A model generated the notes under the pieces. That model was not told the DNA's origin. It saw only the letters and a program-made list of their open reading frames with translations, and did not search any database. Both the position numbers and the translations under genes were made by a program. Below are positions 9,073-17,977 of a stretch of DNA of 49,423 nt, in pieces (within the stretch, counting starts at the first letter, position 1; each line of letters opens with the position of its first letter). The DNA is from Psychromonas sp. Urea-02u-13. GTDB taxonomy: Bacteria > Pseudomonadota > Gammaproteobacteria > Enterobacterales > Psychromonadaceae. The stretch covers positions 1 through 49,423 of the forward strand of contig NZ_PJBZ01000061.1 in NCBI RefSeq assembly GCF_002835995.1. Reading direction: 5' to 3'.

Positions 9073-9500
9073 GTGGGTGTTTCGAGTGATCAGCAAATAG
9101 ATTTCATTGCCTATTCAAGGATTATTGGTTGAAGGTAAATTTATAGCAAGCATATACCCATGCTACTTCAAGATGCAAAGTCAGCAAGGAAAATTGTGCC
9201 GAGATACTAGGCATAAAATTGAAGCCTAGTCATTCTAAGTCGAAATTTTATAACGACGTAGATGGGTACAAGTTACCTTGCCCTACGGGGCGCAAGCTCG
9301 AAAACCAGCCCAGTGTTACAACAATCAAAAAGTGAATAACAATTACCTCATGTTGTGCCTTGCTCTGGTTATCGAGCTTGTGCCTGACAAAGCATCTTGA
9401 GGTAGCATGGGTATAAGTATGCGTTAAAGGTGATTAAAGAGGGGCCCTTATGGCGTTTTCAGGTGTTAGTAAACATAGAAGTAAGCCTTTTCCTCTATCC
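9073..9500 (+). pseudogene. Decayed HNH endonuclease (partner of second methyltransferase)
   Basis: From a GTG at 9073 the DNA matches the first 90 or so bases of the HNH gene at 587, with a frameshift at CTATTCAAGG. It is then interrupted by the element at 9153-9415. It resumes with TATGCGTTA, jumps about 300 bases of the parent gene to ATTAAAGAGGGGCC, and fades near 9500. The HNH module itself is gone. Confidence 0.8.
9153..9415. mobile_element. MITE-like element with 24-bp terminal inverted repeats
   Basis: The ends TATACCCATGCTACTTCAAG... (9153-9176) and its near-perfect reverse complement (9392-9415, one mismatch in 24) bound 263 bases with no coding capacity. It sits inside the decayed HNH gene. 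It is therefore non-autonomous and needs a transposase from elsewhere. Confidence 0.75.
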
Positions 9501-9563
9501 TGTTCTAAATGCGCTTTAGAAATGAAATTAAGAGATGTTAGAATTTTTTTTATCAATGCTTAC

Positions 9564-9593
9564 AAAAAAGCCGAACATAAGTTCGGCTTTTTT
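9564..9593 (-). terminator. Rho-independent terminator of the alpha operon
   Basis: The stem GCCGAAC/GTTCGGC with a 4-base loop is flanked by A6 and T6 runs, 20 bases after the rplQ stop. The symmetric A/T tracts could also stop transcription arriving from the left. Confidence 0.9.
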
Positions 9594-9613
9594 AATGTAA
9601 CTAAGAAAAAGAA

Positions 9614-9994
9614 TTAATCTTCTTCAGTAGCTACTACTGGACGGTCAACTAACTCGATGTAAGCCATAGGGGCTTTATCACCGGTACGTAAACCACATTT
9701 AATGATGCGTGTGTAACCACCAGGGCGACTCGCGTAACGAGGACCCAATTCATTAAATAGTTTAGCTACAACCGCGTTATCACGCGTGCGAGCAAAAGCT
9801 AAACGACGGTTAGCAACGCTATCCGTTTTAGCTAGTGTAATTAAAGGTTCAACTACACGACGAAGTTCTTTTGCTTTAGGTAAAGTAGTCTTAATTACTT
9901 CATGTTCAACAATTGAAATTGCCATATTACGAAACATTGCCTGACGGTGGCTGCTGTTTCGGTTAAGTTGACGTCCGCTATGGCGATGACGCAT
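9614..9994 (-). CDS. rplQ: Large ribosomal subunit protein bL17
   Basis: This is full-length L17 (126 residues) beginning [20 protein letters not shown], with the conserved [14 protein letters not shown] region. It binds 23S rRNA near the exit tunnel. It is the last gene of the alpha operon, 39 bases after rpoA, and is followed by a strong terminator. Confidence 0.98.
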   Translation of the reverse strand: MRHRHSGRQLNRNSSHRQAMFRNMAISIVEHEVIKTTLPKAKELRRVVEPLITLAKTDSVANRRLAFARTRDNAVVAKLFNELGPRYASRPGGYTRIIKCGLRTGDKAPMAYIELVDRPVVATEED

Positions 9995-10033
9995 GACTTA
10001 ATCCTTATTATTTGTTATTCGATGATTAGTTTA

Positions 10034-11020
10034 TTAATCTTCGATTAGGTTTGCTGGTGGCCAGTCTTCTAAGCGCATGCCTAGAGATAGCCCACGTGAT
10101 GCAAGAACATCTTTGATCTCAGTTAGCGACTTCTTACCTAAATTAGGCGTTTTAAGAAGTGCAACTTCGGTACATTGTACCAGATCGCCGATATAGTGAA
10201 TCGTTTCTGCTTTCAAACAGTTAGCAGAACGAACCGTTAATTCTAAATCATCTACTGGACGCAAAAGAATCGGGTCAAACGCTGGAGTATCATCTTCAAC
10301 GACTGGCGTACTTGCTACACGTAAATCAACAAATGCGTCTAATTGCTCAACTAAAATAGTAGCTGCGCGACGAATTGCTTCTTCAGGATCAAGTGTACCA
10401 TCCGTTTCCATATCGATAACAAGCTTGTCTAAATCGGTACGCTGTTCAACACGAGCTGATTCAACACTGTAAGCGATACGCTCAACAGGGCTAAAAGTCG
10501 CGTCTACTAATAGACGACCAATTGGACGCTCATCTTCTTCAGTATGAATACGTGATGAAGCTGGAACATAACCGCGACCTGCTTCAATTTTAATACGCAT
10601 GCTAATTTCAGCATTGCCCGTTAAATGACAGATCACATGTTCTGGGTTGACTATCTCTACATCACCATCATGGATGATGTCGCCTGCAGTAACAGGACCA
10701 GCGCCAGATTTAGTTAAACTAACTAACACTTCGTTTTTACCTTCAAGCTTTACAGCTAGGCCTTTCAGGTTAAGAAGAATCTCAAGGATATCTTCTTGTA
10801 CGCCTTCCTTGGTGCTGTACTCATGTTGTACACCATCAATTTCAACTTCAGTTACCGCTGTGCCAGGCATAGACGATAATAAGATACGACGAAGCGCGTT
10901 ACCTAGAGTGTGGCCGAAACCACGCTCAAGTGGCTCTAAAGTCACTTTTGCTCTAGTTGCGTTGACTTGTTCGATATCAACTAATCTTGGTTTTAGAAAA
11001 TCAATTACAGAACCCTGCAT
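10034..11020 (-). CDS. rpoA: RNA polymerase alpha subunit
   Basis: The 328-residue protein has both domains. The N-terminal dimerisation domain includes the conserved [20 protein letters not shown]. The C-terminal DNA- and activator-binding domain has [18 protein letters not shown] and GMRLEDWPP. The length matches E. coli RpoA (329). It lies between rpsD and rplQ as in other gammaproteobacteria and shows no changes at recognisable positions. Confidence 0.99.
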   Translation of the reverse strand: MQGSVIDFLKPRLVDIEQVNATRAKVTLEPLERGFGHTLGNALRRILLSSMPGTAVTEVEIDGVQHEYSTKEGVQEDILEILLNLKGLAVKLEGKNEVLVSLTKSGAGPVTAGDIIHDGDVEIVNPEHVICHLTGNAEISMRIKIEAGRGYVPASSRIHTEEDERPIGRLLVDATFSPVERIAYSVESARVEQRTDLDKLVIDMETDGTLDPEEAIRRAATILVEQLDAFVDLRVASTPVVEDDTPAFDPILLRPVDDLELTVRSANCLKAETIHYIGDLVQCTEVALLKTPNLGKKSLTEIKDVLASRGLSLGMRLEDWPPANLIED

Positions 11021-11045
11021 TTGTGTCCTCTCTTAGCAGTTAACT

Positions 11046-11666
11046 TTACTTAGAGTAAAGTTCGATGATTAACTGTTCGTTAATCTCAGCAGATAAATCT
11101 GAACGTTCAGGTTGACGAGTAAATGCGCCTTCCATCTTCGTTGTATCAACAGCAACCCAACTTAGGGCTTCACGTTGACCAGCAATTTCTAGTGCAGCGC
11201 CAATACGTGCTTGCTTTTTAGCTTTTTCACGAATTGTAATAACATCGCCAGCTTTCACATTGAAAGAAGGAATGTTAACTACTGTACCGTTTACCATTAG
11301 CGCTTTGTGGCTAACTAATTGACGTGATTCAGCGCGAGTAGCACCAAAACCCATACGGTAAACAACATTGTCTAAACGGCCTTCAAGAAGTTGAAGTAAG
11401 TTTTCGCCAGTGTTGCCTTGCAGACGCGCTGCTTCTTTGTAGTAGTTACGGAATTGCTTTTCAAGTACACCGTACATACGACGAACTTTTTGCTTTTCAC
11501 GTAGTTGTAAACCGTAGTCAGATAGACGCGGTTTACGCGCACCATGTACACCAGGTGCGTTATCGATTTTACATTTAGATTCAATCGCACGGACACCAGA
11601 TTTAAGAAATAAATCAGTTCCTTCACGACGACTCAGTTTAAGCTTAGGGCCTAAATATCTAGCCAT
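11046..11666 (-). CDS. rpsD: Small ribosomal subunit protein uS4
   Basis: The 206-residue protein has [20 protein letters not shown] at the N-terminus and an S4 RNA-binding domain ([20 protein letters not shown]). In E. coli S4 is also the translational repressor of this operon through the leader before rpsM, and that leader is present here. It lies 25 bases upstream of rpoA. Confidence 0.98.
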   Translation of the reverse strand: MARYLGPKLKLSRREGTDLFLKSGVRAIESKCKIDNAPGVHGARKPRLSDYGLQLREKQKVRRMYGVLEKQFRNYYKEAARLQGNTGENLLQLLEGRLDNVVYRMGFGATRAESRQLVSHKALMVNGTVVNIPSFNVKAGDVITIREKAKKQARIGAALEIAGQREALSWVAVDTTKMEGAFTRQPERSDLSAEINEQLIIELYSK

Positions 11667-11699
11667 TTTTCTTTCTCCAATTGCCTAAGAACGTTGCGA

Positions 11700-12089
11700 T
11701 TAAACGCGACGTTTCTTTGGTGGACGACAACCATTATGTGGGATTGGTGTAACGTCTGTAATATTAGTTACACGGAAACCCGCCGCGTTTAGTGCGCGAA
11801 TCGAAGATTCACGACCAGGTCCAGGTCCATTTACAAAAACTTCTACGTTTTGAAGACCGTACTCTTTAGCCGCTTCAGCAGCACGTTCAGCAGCAACCTG
11901 TGCAGCGAACGGAGTAGATTTACGTGAACCACGGAAACCAGAACCACCGGCAGTTGCCCAAGAAAGCGCATTACCTTGACGGTCTGTAATAGTGACGATT
12001 GTGTTGTTGAAAGAAGCATGGATATGAGCCATACCATCTGCAACTTGCTTTTTAACGCGCTTGCGAGCACGAGTTGGAGTCTTAGCCAT
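11700..12089 (-). CDS. rpsK: Small ribosomal subunit protein uS11
   Basis: The 129-residue protein has the conserved [19 protein letters not shown] and [14 protein letters not shown] stretches and the basic C-terminus [11 protein letters not shown]. It is part of the 30S platform. It lies 12 bases after rpsM. Confidence 0.98.
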   Translation of the reverse strand: MAKTPTRARKRVKKQVADGMAHIHASFNNTIVTITDRQGNALSWATAGGSGFRGSRKSTPFAAQVAAERAAEAAKEYGLQNVEVFVNGPGPGRESSIRALNAAGFRVTNITDVTPIPHNGCRPPKKRRV

Positions 12090-12101
12090 TATCTCTTACC
12101 C

Positions 12102-12458
12102 TTATTTTTTGATTGCTTTGCGCGGACCTTTACGAGTACGAGCATTCGTTTTAGAACGCTGTCCACGTACAGGCAAGCTGCGACGATGACGAAGTCCACG
12201 GTAACAGCCAAGGTCCATAAGACGCTTGATGTTCATAGATACTTCACGACGTAAATCACCTTCAACAGTGAAATTTGCTACTTCAGTACGAATAGCTTCG
12301 ATTTGTGATTCTTCCAGATCTTTAAGCTTCGTTGATTCAGCAAAACCAGTCGCTGCACAGATTTTCTGTGAGCTAGTTTTACCAATACCAAAAATTGCAG
12401 TTAATGCAATCACGATATGCTTATGATCAGGAACGTTAATGCCAGCGATACGGGCCAC
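12102..12458 (-). CDS. rpsM: Small ribosomal subunit protein uS13, GTG start
   Basis: The 118-residue protein begins [20 protein letters not shown] and ends with the basic [15 protein letters not shown] tail that contacts tRNA. The start codon is GTG with AAGGAG upstream, as in E. coli, where the GTG lies inside the S4-binding pseudoknot. It is the first gene of the classical alpha operon. Confidence 0.98.
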   Translation of the reverse strand: MARIAGINVPDHKHIVIALTAIFGIGKTSSQKICAATGFAESTKLKDLEESQIEAIRTEVANFTVEGDLRREVSMNIKRLMDLGCYRGLRHRRSLPVRGQRSKTNARTRKGPRKAIKK

Positions 12459-12520
12459 TATGCACTCCTTAAATTAAGTAAAATTCATCTGTGAAAAGCC
12501 CGAAAGGATGCTCTACAAAT
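12430..12520 (-). promoter_or_regulatory. Alpha-operon ribosome binding site (S4 autoregulation pseudoknot)
   Basis: The mRNA-strand sequence around the rpsM start matches the E. coli alpha-operon leader in order: AGCATCC, CGGGCTTTTCA, GGAGTGCATAGTGGCCCG, then GATCATAAG. In E. coli this folds into a pseudoknot that S4 binds to block translation. The match is from memory of the E. coli leader. Confidence 0.8.
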
Positions 12521-12530
12521 GATGATTAGA

Positions 12531-12563
12531 AAAAAACTCTATTCTAGTCTATAAAGCTAGAAT
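12531..12563 (-). terminator. Terminator-like hairpin between rpmJ and rpsM
   Basis: On the minus strand ATTCTAG...CTAGAAT (7-bp stem, 9-base loop) is followed after four bases by a T7 run. It could attenuate read-through from rpmJ into the alpha operon. The stem is AT-rich, so it may be weak. Confidence 0.4.
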
Positions 12564-12585
12564 CTTTTGGTATCCAAAATCTGGA

Positions 12586-12699
12586 TTAGCCTTGGCGTTG
12601 TTTATGCTTTGGCTCTACACAGATAACACGCACCACACCGTGGCGCTTGATAACTTTGCAGTTACGACAGATTTTTTTAACGGATGCACGAACTTTCAT
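12586..12699 (-). CDS. rpmJ: Large ribosomal subunit protein bL36
   Basis: The 37-codon frame reads [20 protein letters not shown] and ends [11 protein letters not shown]. The zinc ligands C11, C14, C27 and H32 are present, so this is the zinc-binding form. GGAG lies upstream of the start. In most gammaproteobacteria secY lies directly upstream, but here it does not. Confidence 0.96.
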   Translation of the reverse strand: MKVRASVKKICRNCKVIKRHGVVRVICVEPKHKQRQG

Positions 12700-12938
12700 T
12701 GCAACACTCCGGTTTATAAATATTAAGCCCTTGTACAGTTACAAAAAACGCTTGTAACCTTACAAATTGCAAGGGGTGACGGAATATAGCAAATTATCAT
12801 TAACTATTCGAGGTAAACTTGATTGGAAAGAACAAATAAAATATTCAATATTTGTGAGTTAGGAAAATAAGCAGGGTATTTCCTTTTATTGTGAATTAAT
12901 CTAGGTGTTTCAATGAACCAATTTATTAAGGATTTAAA
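12700..12938. other. Region upstream of rpmJ without secY
   Basis: About 240 bases hold no gene. On the minus strand a TATATT sequence lies about 85 bases before rpmJ, without a convincing -35 box. There are imperfect repeats of CTTGTA/TACAA (12730-12770). A promoter for the rpmJ-rplQ transcript must lie here or further out, but I cannot place it. Confidence 0.35.
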
Positions 12939-13050
12939 ATGGATTTTACCTCTATCATCACAAACGTATTGAGTATGGTTTGGTTTTTAATACCGCTATT
13001 CCTGCTACCTATTGTTTTAAAATCGGCTTGGTTTAAAGGTCTTTGGGGCG
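12939..13050 (+). pseudogene. N-terminal fragment of a NERD-domain membrane nuclease-like gene
   Basis: The frame reads MDFTSIITNVLSMVWFLIPL and continues LFLLPIVLKSAWFKGLWGD. This is the typical membrane-anchored start of NERD (nuclease-related domain) proteins. It breaks off near 13050, where sequence matching the 5597-5956 gene begins in the other orientation. Only about 38 residues remain. Confidence 0.55.
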
Positions 13051-13316
13051 ACCTTGACCATTATCTTGGATAATGCACGCTATAAATGAGGTAACCATTA
13101 CCTTCGTTGCTTTAATTGCGGCATTAACTTCATTGCATCCGCCGTTGATAGTCGGGGATGCTCAAAAAAGCCTTTCCACATACAGATTCTGAATAGAAGA
13201 CACGCCATTTATATTTATAGAATAATCGATTTGGATGCATTCTTGTTGCCTATGAACCAAAGCAAGGGCTACCATTTTCATTAATTAAGTCTGTGTATTG
13301 AGGGTTACAATTCATA
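13049..13316 (-). pseudogene. Decayed copy of the gene at 5597-5956
   Basis: The DNA is about 90% identical to 5690-5956, including ATAAATGAGGTAACCATTAC, CCGCCGTTGATAGT and GAGGGTTACAATTCAT. Small indels break the frame and the last 30 or so codons are missing. Similarity stops at the proposed start codon of the intact copy. Confidence 0.8.
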
Positions 13317-13463
13317 CGTTCAATACGTTAGTATTAATTGTTTATACAGTTCGCAATAAATAGCTGATATATTTACTTGTTAAAAGTTAATAAAGAAAGC
13401 ATTCGACGATCGAGTATTCGGTTGGACTTGCTCAGAAAACCTGGAAGTATTATTAGGAACGGT

Positions 13464-14465
13464 ATGAAACTAAAACGTAATGATCCCTGCGCATGTGGTA
13501 GTGGCATAAAATATAAAAAGTGTTGCATGAATAGTGGCGCGGTTGAAACACAAAATATCGCTCATGAATTACAAAACATAGTCGCAATGAATCCTGATTT
13601 ATCCTTGGAAGACTTGCAAGTTGTTTTAGAGCATAAAGTTGATCAGCAAAATAATCGAGCTATTGACAACTATTGCGGTTTATCCCCTGAAGTAATGCAT
13701 AGTTGGATCCATGATGATTGTTCAAATGCTGTAAGTGTCACTTTCACGGCTCCTAAAATATCCGCATTTGACTCACCATTATTAGCTTATGTTGAAATCA
13801 TTCTCACTGATATTTTAGACAATATGGGCAAGCTTAAAGCAACCCCTAAAGGTAATTTACCGACTAAAACAGTTAAAAAAGCATCATTAATATTGAGTAA
13901 TTTAGCTGTTGCAAAATATGAAACTATGCCAAGTATTAGTGAATTTACAGGCAGTAATGAAGATAAGTTTGCCGCCTTGCATGCGACTCGCATTTTGTTA
14001 CAGCACTCTGGTTTTATTAAATTACAGAAAGGATATTTTAGCCTGACTAAAAAGGGCGAGGGGCTTTATCAAAAACAGGGGCTAAACGGTTTCTTTGTGC
14101 CATTGTTACAATATTATATTGAGAAATATAATTGGGGCTATTTAGATGGCTATTCTGATCACGTGATGATTTCAATGTGCTGGGCTTTTAGTTTTTGGCG
14201 TTTGCAAGAGCATGGTAGTGTAGAACAGTTATGTGAAGAGGTTAATGTGGCATTTCCTTGGCTTGAAACTGACTTACCAGTGAATACTTATTGCACTCAA
14301 AAAGAGGAACTGAAACGCATTATCGAAGTACGTTTAATTAGTCGTTTTATGATACTGTTTGGCTTTGCTATCGTTGATCCTCGTCAGTATCAAGACGGTG
14401 AAAAAATACCAGTTAATCTCACCTTATTACCTTTGTTTTCACAAGTGATTAAATTCGACATTTAG
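13464..14465 (+). CDS. SEC-C metal-binding motif protein
   Basis: The 333-residue protein begins MKLKRNDPCACGSGIKYKKC, a SEC-C motif (C-x-C-x8-C-C) like the zinc-binding tail of SecA. The rest is not recognised; it looks mostly helical. The ATG at 13464 is chosen because AGGA lies 8 bases upstream and the motif normally sits at an end of such proteins. SEC-C proteins are varied in function, so no role is assigned. It stands alone between decayed genes and a hairpin. Confidence 0.7.
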   Translation: MKLKRNDPCACGSGIKYKKCCMNSGAVETQNIAHELQNIVAMNPDLSLEDLQVVLEHKVDQQNNRAIDNYCGLSPEVMHSWIHDDCSNAVSVTFTAPKISAFDSPLLAYVEIILTDILDNMGKLKATPKGNLPTKTVKKASLILSNLAVAKYETMPSISEFTGSNEDKFAALHATRILLQHSGFIKLQKGYFSLTKKGEGLYQKQGLNGFFVPLLQYYIEKYNWGYLDGYSDHVMISMCWAFSFWRLQEHGSVEQLCEEVNVAFPWLETDLPVNTYCTQKEELKRIIEVRLISRFMILFGFAIVDPRQYQDGEKIPVNLTLLPLFSQVIKFDI

Positions 14466-14509
14466 TGATGATATTGGTCGCTGTTTATTCTTATGAGGAA
14501 GATTCGTCG

Positions 14510-14571
14510 GGGCACCCAAAGACTTTATTCCCTAGCTAATTGTTTTTGCTAGCGACAACGTTTGGGTGTCC
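14510..14571. other. Cruciform-like inverted repeat after SEC-C gene
   Basis: An outer stem CACCCAAA (14513-14520) / TTTGGGTG (14561-14568) encloses an inner stem CTAGC (14532-14536) / GCTAG (14548-14552). It lies 45 bases past the stop. It may act as a terminator, though no T run follows. Confidence 0.45.
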
Positions 14572-14662
14572 TGAATTGGGTTCTTATAGGATCGGTTTGT
14601 ATGAATAAAAACAGGTGTGGGTGGAGAACTAAGAAGAGTTTCGCACCCAGATTAAAGTAAAG

Positions 14663-15475
14663 TTAATTATTATAATTTAAAGAGCTAAGTAGTAAATGAG
14701 CGGTCAAACTTAAGCATGCTAATGAACAGATTATATAAACGAGCTTAGCGATATTTACTTTTGACATCATGACTGCAACTCGCCGAGATATTGCAAAATC
14801 CGTTCCTCCCCAACTGCGTAGTTTCAAATCAAAGCATAAACTCAAAAAAAGTAGGTGACTGGCTGTCACGATACGAGCATGAAAGAAATCGTCGGCCATT
14901 AACGCTACAGTTAATGATGCAATATGCACCAACAAAATAGTTAACTTAGGAAGTACATGGCGATATTCACTCAACAGAATTTGAGTAAGCCAAGCAAGAT
15001 AAATTCCTTTTAATTGCCAAGGTACTACTGAGCCAAAAATTAATAACAGACCATCATCTAAAATTTCTGTTTGATTACCATTGAAGATCCATATAGCAAT
15101 AGCAACTGACAAACATAATGAACTCGGTAATGAACGGAAGGCTTTCTTTTTAATTTGAACAAAAATAAAGCCGCTAGCTTGGACGGTAAAGAAAAAAATA
15201 AATAATGAATCAGTCACTCCTTCTGAGATTAACTGAGTAATAGCAAGCACACAGATAAGATTAAAACCAGACTCTAATAATAGAATACGTTTTATTTCTT
15301 GATGGTTGTCGACCATTTTAGTGAGAGGCCAAAACAAAACAGGTAAAATCAAAGTAACAATGACAGTCATAGTTACCGAGGAAATTGTAAGTTGATAAAA
15401 ACCTGTTAAATAAATCAAACACAGGGATAAAAATAATCCACTGGAAAGTAAGTGTGTGCGAGAAATTTGGCTCAT
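14663..15475 (-). CDS. Multi-pass membrane protein of unknown function
   Basis: The 270-residue protein has about eight hydrophobic segments spread over its length (for example SGLFLSLCLIYLTGFY, VTMTVIVTLILPVLF, LTILLVHIASLTVALM and the C-terminal LVYIICSLACLSLTAHLLL). I do not recognise the family. Its start overlaps the stop of the FAD oxidoreductase by four bases (ATGA), so the two are translationally coupled and probably act together, perhaps on a lipid substrate. That role is inference. Confidence 0.6.
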   Translation of the reverse strand: MSQISRTHLLSSGLFLSLCLIYLTGFYQLTISSVTMTVIVTLILPVLFWPLTKMVDNHQEIKRILLLESGFNLICVLAITQLISEGVTDSLFIFFFTVQASGFIFVQIKKKAFRSLPSSLCLSVAIAIWIFNGNQTEILDDGLLLIFGSVVPWQLKGIYLAWLTQILLSEYRHVLPKLTILLVHIASLTVALMADDFFHARIVTASHLLFLSLCFDLKLRSWGGTDFAISRRVAVMMSKVNIAKLVYIICSLACLSLTAHLLLSSLNYNN

Positions 15476-17013
15476 CGTGTATTACTCATATTTTCTATGC
15501 ATGTTGTAAGTCGCTTATGGCATAGGATTGCGGTTTCAATAGTACGTTCTAATGTGGCTGGTACACGCCATGTTTGTTCTGCATCGACAATACATTCACC
15601 AGTAAAAAATAAATTATCAAATTCTTCAGAGTGAATTGCCATTTTATTTTGATAAGTTGGATGAGCAAGGGAATGCTGAATAACCCAGCAAGACAGAACG
15701 CCATCCTCATCGGTAAATGTATTACCTTTATGCCAATCGCTATAATTTGAATGTTCAGCATCAAGCCGAGGTACGATTGTTGCTCCAGGACCGATATGAA
15801 ATGACACGAAACCTGGATCATCAAGAAGTTGTGTATTGCCCATGAGCTGAGTCAAGAGTTCAACTTGTACTTCTGTTTGCGAGCAAAGTAATAGAGGTTT
15901 ATCGTAAACACAGCCAATAGCAGTATCCATATTCGTTGCTGTAATAGATAAACAAACCAATCTATTTTTATTATGTTGGCACTCTGGGTAAGTGATGCTG
16001 TAACTAAGCCCCCAAGGCGAATCAATAACAATTCCGACTGTCTTTTCATTAAGTGCTTGTGGTAGCTGATTAAAGTGTAGTTGAAAACCATGGCTAAACA
16101 CACGGTGTAAGGCTAAGCTTTCACCAAATTGACTTGATAGCTTTTGTTGGATGATATGTGCAGGTATTGCTAATACAAAGTAGTCTGCTGGTAGCTTGTC
16201 ACCATTATTGAGCCAGATAGTCGCATGATTAGGGGTTGCTTCATGATTAATAATACTTGCGACTTCATTATTAAAATGGAATTTGACACCTAAGGTTTTA
16301 AGGTATTGATACCATGGTTCAATCACACTTTGCGAGATTGGAATACTAAAACCCAAGCTATAACCATGAGGAGACTCAGGGTGTAACATTCCCTCTTTAT
16401 TTCTCAATAAATCGAGTACTGAAAGAGTAGCAGTATCATCTGTCGCCCCAATCCATGCAGACAGCATTGGACGTAAAAAATTAGCAAGTTGCGGTCGTTT
16501 TCGATATTGAAAATATTCACTAATAGGTATGTGAATGTATGAATTATCTACCTTTGCCAATAAAGCTCGTTGCTTGAACCAGTAGATATCATTCAAGGAA
16601 ACTTTAGCATAGAGCATAGAGTAGGCAGACTTAGCATTATCGACCCACTTTTCAATAGTCGAAAAATAACTACGTTGAAACTGAATTGTTTTGTTAGTTT
16701 TCCCCCAATGAAATTGTACTTTTTTTTGGGAATGTATGTAGTCTAAGCACGTCCCTGTTTCGGTCGGGATCTCCTTTAGAAGTGATAACAGATACTTGTT
16801 TTTAGCAAAAATTTGCCTATGAGTGAGCTCATGTACTTTGCCATTAATTATATGACCCATACACTTACCGCCTGCTGAAGACTCCTTCTCATAAACAGAA
16901 ACGCGATAGCCCTGCTTAATACATTGATGTGCGATGGTTAACCCTGATATACCCGCACCAATCACGGCGATATGAAGTTGAGACTCTGTGTACTTTTTTT
17001 GAGAACGGATCAT
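15472..17013 (-). CDS. FAD-dependent oxidoreductase (phytoene desaturase / amine oxidase type)
   Basis: The 513-residue protein has an N-terminal dinucleotide-binding fold: VIGAGISGLTIAHQ (residues 17-30), then VSVYEKESSAGGKC. A C-terminal FAD motif (LFFTGECIVDAEQTWRVPA) is typical of the amine-oxidase / phytoene-desaturase superfamily. Such enzymes act on carotenoids, squalene derivatives or amines. The start is set at the ATG at 17013; a TTG five codons earlier is less likely. It is the first gene of a two-gene operon with a membrane protein. The substrate cannot be told from the sequence. Confidence 0.72.
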   Translation of the reverse strand: MIRSQKKYTESQLHIAVIGAGISGLTIAHQCIKQGYRVSVYEKESSAGGKCMGHIINGKVHELTHRQIFAKNKYLLSLLKEIPTETGTCLDYIHSQKKVQFHWGKTNKTIQFQRSYFSTIEKWVDNAKSAYSMLYAKVSLNDIYWFKQRALLAKVDNSYIHIPISEYFQYRKRPQLANFLRPMLSAWIGATDDTATLSVLDLLRNKEGMLHPESPHGYSLGFSIPISQSVIEPWYQYLKTLGVKFHFNNEVASIINHEATPNHATIWLNNGDKLPADYFVLAIPAHIIQQKLSSQFGESLALHRVFSHGFQLHFNQLPQALNEKTVGIVIDSPWGLSYSITYPECQHNKNRLVCLSITATNMDTAIGCVYDKPLLLCSQTEVQVELLTQLMGNTQLLDDPGFVSFHIGPGATIVPRLDAEHSNYSDWHKGNTFTDEDGVLSCWVIQHSLAHPTYQNKMAIHSEEFDNLFFTGECIVDAEQTWRVPATLERTIETAILCHKRLTTCIENMSNTR

Positions 17014-17033
17014 GATGATTATTTCCAATAAAA

Positions 17034-17057
17034 CAAGCCAGAAAATACTCTGGCTTG
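17034..17057 (-). terminator. Hairpin in the leader of the FAD oxidoreductase gene
   Basis: CAAGCCAG/CTGGCTTG forms a perfect 8-bp stem with an 8-base loop. On the minus strand it is followed by TTTTATT, then the start codon 21 bases past the stem. It is either the terminator of a gene lost upstream or an attenuator of this operon. Confidence 0.6.
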
Positions 17058-17308
17058 TTGGTTGTATTAGTAACGACGAGATTACCTAGATAAAAAGATA
17101 GATAAAACGAAAAGATAAAACAGGACATCCCTTTCTTGATTCGGTTATATTAATCAAAAATAGGTTTCTGGAATAGATAACAACAAACGAAATGCTTGTT
17201 TAATCACTAAAAATATTGAGGGAGAAGATAAAATGTAAGCGCTCAACGAACCCATCTATCAAACTCTTAAAATAACCGCCATTATTTTCCTTTCTCTTAA
17301 GGGTCGTT

Positions 17309-17629
17309 ATGCATACAAAACCACTGACCAAAACACAGCAAGTCTGGCTCGATCATATCAATAAAGCCACAGATCAAAACCTATCTATGTCTGCTTATGC
17401 GAAGCAAAATAATCTTGCGTTAAAGTCGCTTTATAATGCGCGTGCGTTACTGATGAAAAAAGGAATTTTGCCATCAATAAGCAGTCATTACCTAGTGCCA
17501 TTGACGGTGACACCACCAAGCCACCCGACAATAACAACCTCATGCAGAATCACATTATCTAACGGTGTGTTGATTGAGTGTTCTGACATCGATATCACCA
17601 CCTTACTTAATAGGGCGAGTCAATTATGA
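17309..17629 (+). CDS. IS66 accessory protein TnpA
   Basis: The 106-residue protein resembles the small first frame of IS66 elements. It has a helix-turn-helix-like start (WLDHINKATDQNLSMSAYAK, then NNLALKSLYNARALLMKKG) and a short beta-rich end (ITLSNGVLIECSDID). Its stop overlaps the tnpB start as ATGA, the normal IS66 layout. The frame is intact, but the element cannot transpose. Confidence 0.8.
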   Translation: MHTKPLTKTQQVWLDHINKATDQNLSMSAYAKQNNLALKSLYNARALLMKKGILPSISSHYLVPLTVTPPSHPTITTSCRITLSNGVLIECSDIDITTLLNRASQL

Positions 17630-17795
17630 TCAGGCCTTGCAACTCAATTGAAAAATCTACCTTTGCCGTGAGCCCGTTGATTTTCGCAAGGCGATCAATG
17701 GACTATCTATGATGGTTGAGGAAACATTGTGCCTCGATCCTTTTTCATCACAACTGTTTGTGCTTACCAATAAAAGGCGCAACAAAATCAAAATA
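17626..17795 (+). pseudogene. Frameshifted, truncated IS66 tnpB
   Basis: From the overlapping ATG the frame is lost at the A run 17651-17655. One base on, it reads YLCREPVDFRKAINGLSMM and then VEETLCLDPFSSQLFVLTNK, the TnpB signature. It ends after RRNKIKI. Confidence 0.85.
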
Positions 17796-17977
17796 TCGCT
17801 TGAGGCTAATGCTAGCTCACTAGAAACCTGACGTTTCCAAACTGCAATGTTGCAATCATCCCGGTAAATATTAGTAAAGATCTCTGGCATTTCACCTTCA
17901 CTCGCTGATTGTATTATTTTCTCTGCGGAGAATAGGCTTGATGATTTACGCTTAATACGCGGGGCTACGGAGATCAT
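17796..17977 (-). pseudogene. 5' fragment of a DUF1826 gene
   Basis: On the minus strand from ATG 17977 the protein reads EIFTNIYRDDCNIAVWKRQV and then becomes antisense of tnpB. The NIAVWKR pattern fits DUF1826 proteins, which often sit near COG0523 zinc chaperones. Only about 60 residues remain. AAGGA lies upstream, and a Zur-like site lies 150 bases further out. Confidence 0.5.

Larger units (their letters stand above)
17235..17795 (+). mobile_element. IS66-family remnant (left end, tnpA, part of tnpB)
   Basis: It begins with GTAAGCGCTCAACGAACCCA, a typical IS66 terminal sequence. It contains tnpA and the first third of tnpB, and stops abruptly near 17795 inside a DUF1826 gene. tnpC and the right end are missing, so this was an insertion followed by deletion. 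Confidence 0.8.

Noticed and set aside
10647-11036. Plus-strand frame opposite rpoA
   Set aside because: Shadow of a highly conserved gene; no independent support.
17657-17977. A single 106-residue minus-strand gene
   Set aside because: Its second half is the antisense of IS66 tnpB; only the first 60 residues belong to a real (truncated) gene.
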